64,000 bases of DNA from Terfezia claveryi (taxonomy: Eukaryota > Ascomycota > Pezizomycetes > Pezizales > Pezizaceae). This document shows positions 63,190 through 64,000 of this stretch, in pieces (position 1 is the first letter of the stretch; each line of letters opens with the position of its first letter). The stretch spans positions 1-64,000 of the forward strand of contig WHUX01000185.1 in the NCBI GenBank assembly GCA_015179025.1. Direction: 5' to 3'. The position numbers and the translations under genes were made by a program. Below the pieces are notes generated by a model. The model was not told the DNA's origin. It worked only from the letters and a program-made list of their open reading frames with translations, and did not search any database.

Positions 63190-63420
63190 CAATGTTATAA
63201 TCCATCAGGTCCGGCGTATGTGTACAAATAAATTACAGCAACAAGTAATCCAAGTGTCATGAAGTGTCAAAATTAAAACAGAGAAGGAAAATGACCCGAG
63301 TGTGAGCAGACTAGTGAAGAAAAATCGCAGAACTTCCATACTGTCATTAACCGGGATTTCCATATAAAACCGGCCCGTAACACCGTCAGAGGTAAGAGAG
63401 CGAGGAATACCCGAACCAGG
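63190..63420 (-). mobile_element. LINE 3' UTR fragment
   Basis: The minus strand reads TTAATGACAGTATGGAAGTT and CATACGCCGGACCTGATGG, matching the 3' UTRs at 9.8, 16.5 and 28.7 kb. The final tail is missing. Confidence 0.5.
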
Positions 63421-64000
63421 TCTGGCCCTTTTTGTTGCAACTCTCTTTGATTCTAGCTAGTGCGAGGTGTGTACTGAAGGGGAATAAAGAGGAACGCACA
63501 CTCAGAATAAAACTCCACTCACAACCACCGGTGAGGAGATCTGACGGTGTGTATATCTATGGACGAAGCTCTATCGATGTATCTATGTGATCTATGAAGA
63601 AGACAAGAACAAGACGAGGCTATTATATAGAACAAAACCACCTGGGTGCCAAGCCCGACATATTCCCTTTTCGAGCAATTCACAATTCTAAGCGCGTCAG
63701 ATCACCCCAGTTTTCCTCGCCATGGTTCACCAAGCTCTGGCACAGGGGAAATATAAGAGAAAATATCACCACAACGCACGCAATATCAACACCCCCCCCC
63801 CCCAAATAAAACAAACTGATATTTATGAGGCTCAACAAAGGGCGGTTAACAGAACGGCCATTCCTTCACCCCACTCAGAATATCAAGACCGTGCATTCCT
63901 TCACCCCGCTCGGAATATCAAGACCGTGCATTCCTTCTTCCAATAATACCCATCCCCCTAGATCTCCTTCCCAACACTAAATCCCCCAAGACCCTTGATC
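63421..64000. other. No recognised gene; poly-C run and short direct repeat
   Basis: A C13 run lies at about 63791-63803. TTCCTTCACCCC(A/G)CTC(A/G)G followed by AATATCAAGACCGTGCA is repeated twice between 63860 and 63935. Open frames here are repeat-driven. Confidence 0.4.

Overview
This window looks like a transposon-dense stretch of a filamentous ascomycete genome (Pezizomycotina). The support is: short introns (51 and probably 58 bp) with GT..AG ends and CTAAC/CTAAT-type branch sites; Tad1-like LINEs whose ORF2 ends in an RNase H domain; pogo/Fot1-type transposons at TA targets; and Ty1/copia and Ty3/gypsy remnants. No telomere, rRNA, CRISPR or organellar signal is visible. The TE density and lack of obvious repeat-induced point mutation would suit a truffle-like genome, but the species cannot be fixed from sequence alone.

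Layout. 1-9 kb: copies of a ~1 kb repeat carrying a degenerate tRNA-like core, two SINEs, an 81-bp perfect foldback insertion and two broken LINEs. 9.6-23 kb: a long LINE remnant, an internally deleted LINE that keeps the start of ORF1, a gypsy gag, and repeats of an unclassified ORF with a zinc-knuckle-like motif. 23.8-25.2 kb: two adjacent copies of the tRNA-bearing repeat. 27.3-37.3 kb: a solo copia LTR, two SINEs, more LINEs, and a nest of four DNA transposons that includes the only nearly intact transposase. 37.4-46.8 kb: an old copia pol fragment, then a LINE split by a complete 6.1-kb copia element with near-identical LTRs, a 5-bp target duplication and a GAGGAGGGG polypurine tract. 47.9-51 kb: a 1.6-kb element with ~420-bp inverted arms and a 0.6-kb MITE. 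52.2-61 kb: the gene-bearing part, with three long, clean, uncharacterised ORFs (one spliced). 61-64 kb: LINE tails and unassigned sequence.

Functionally the window is mostly parasites inside parasites. The LINE supplies a recurring 3' tail (TTTCCGGGTGGCTC ... AGGAGTAATGAGTATT-A(n)) found alone more than ten times, as expected of 5'-truncated retroposition. Several pogo-type MITE families share TA targets and related termini. Three hAT-like MITEs share termini but differ in subterminal palindromes. The host proteins are Ser/Thr/Pro-rich and carry no domain I recognise. All similarity statements are from reading by eye; no alignment or database search was run.
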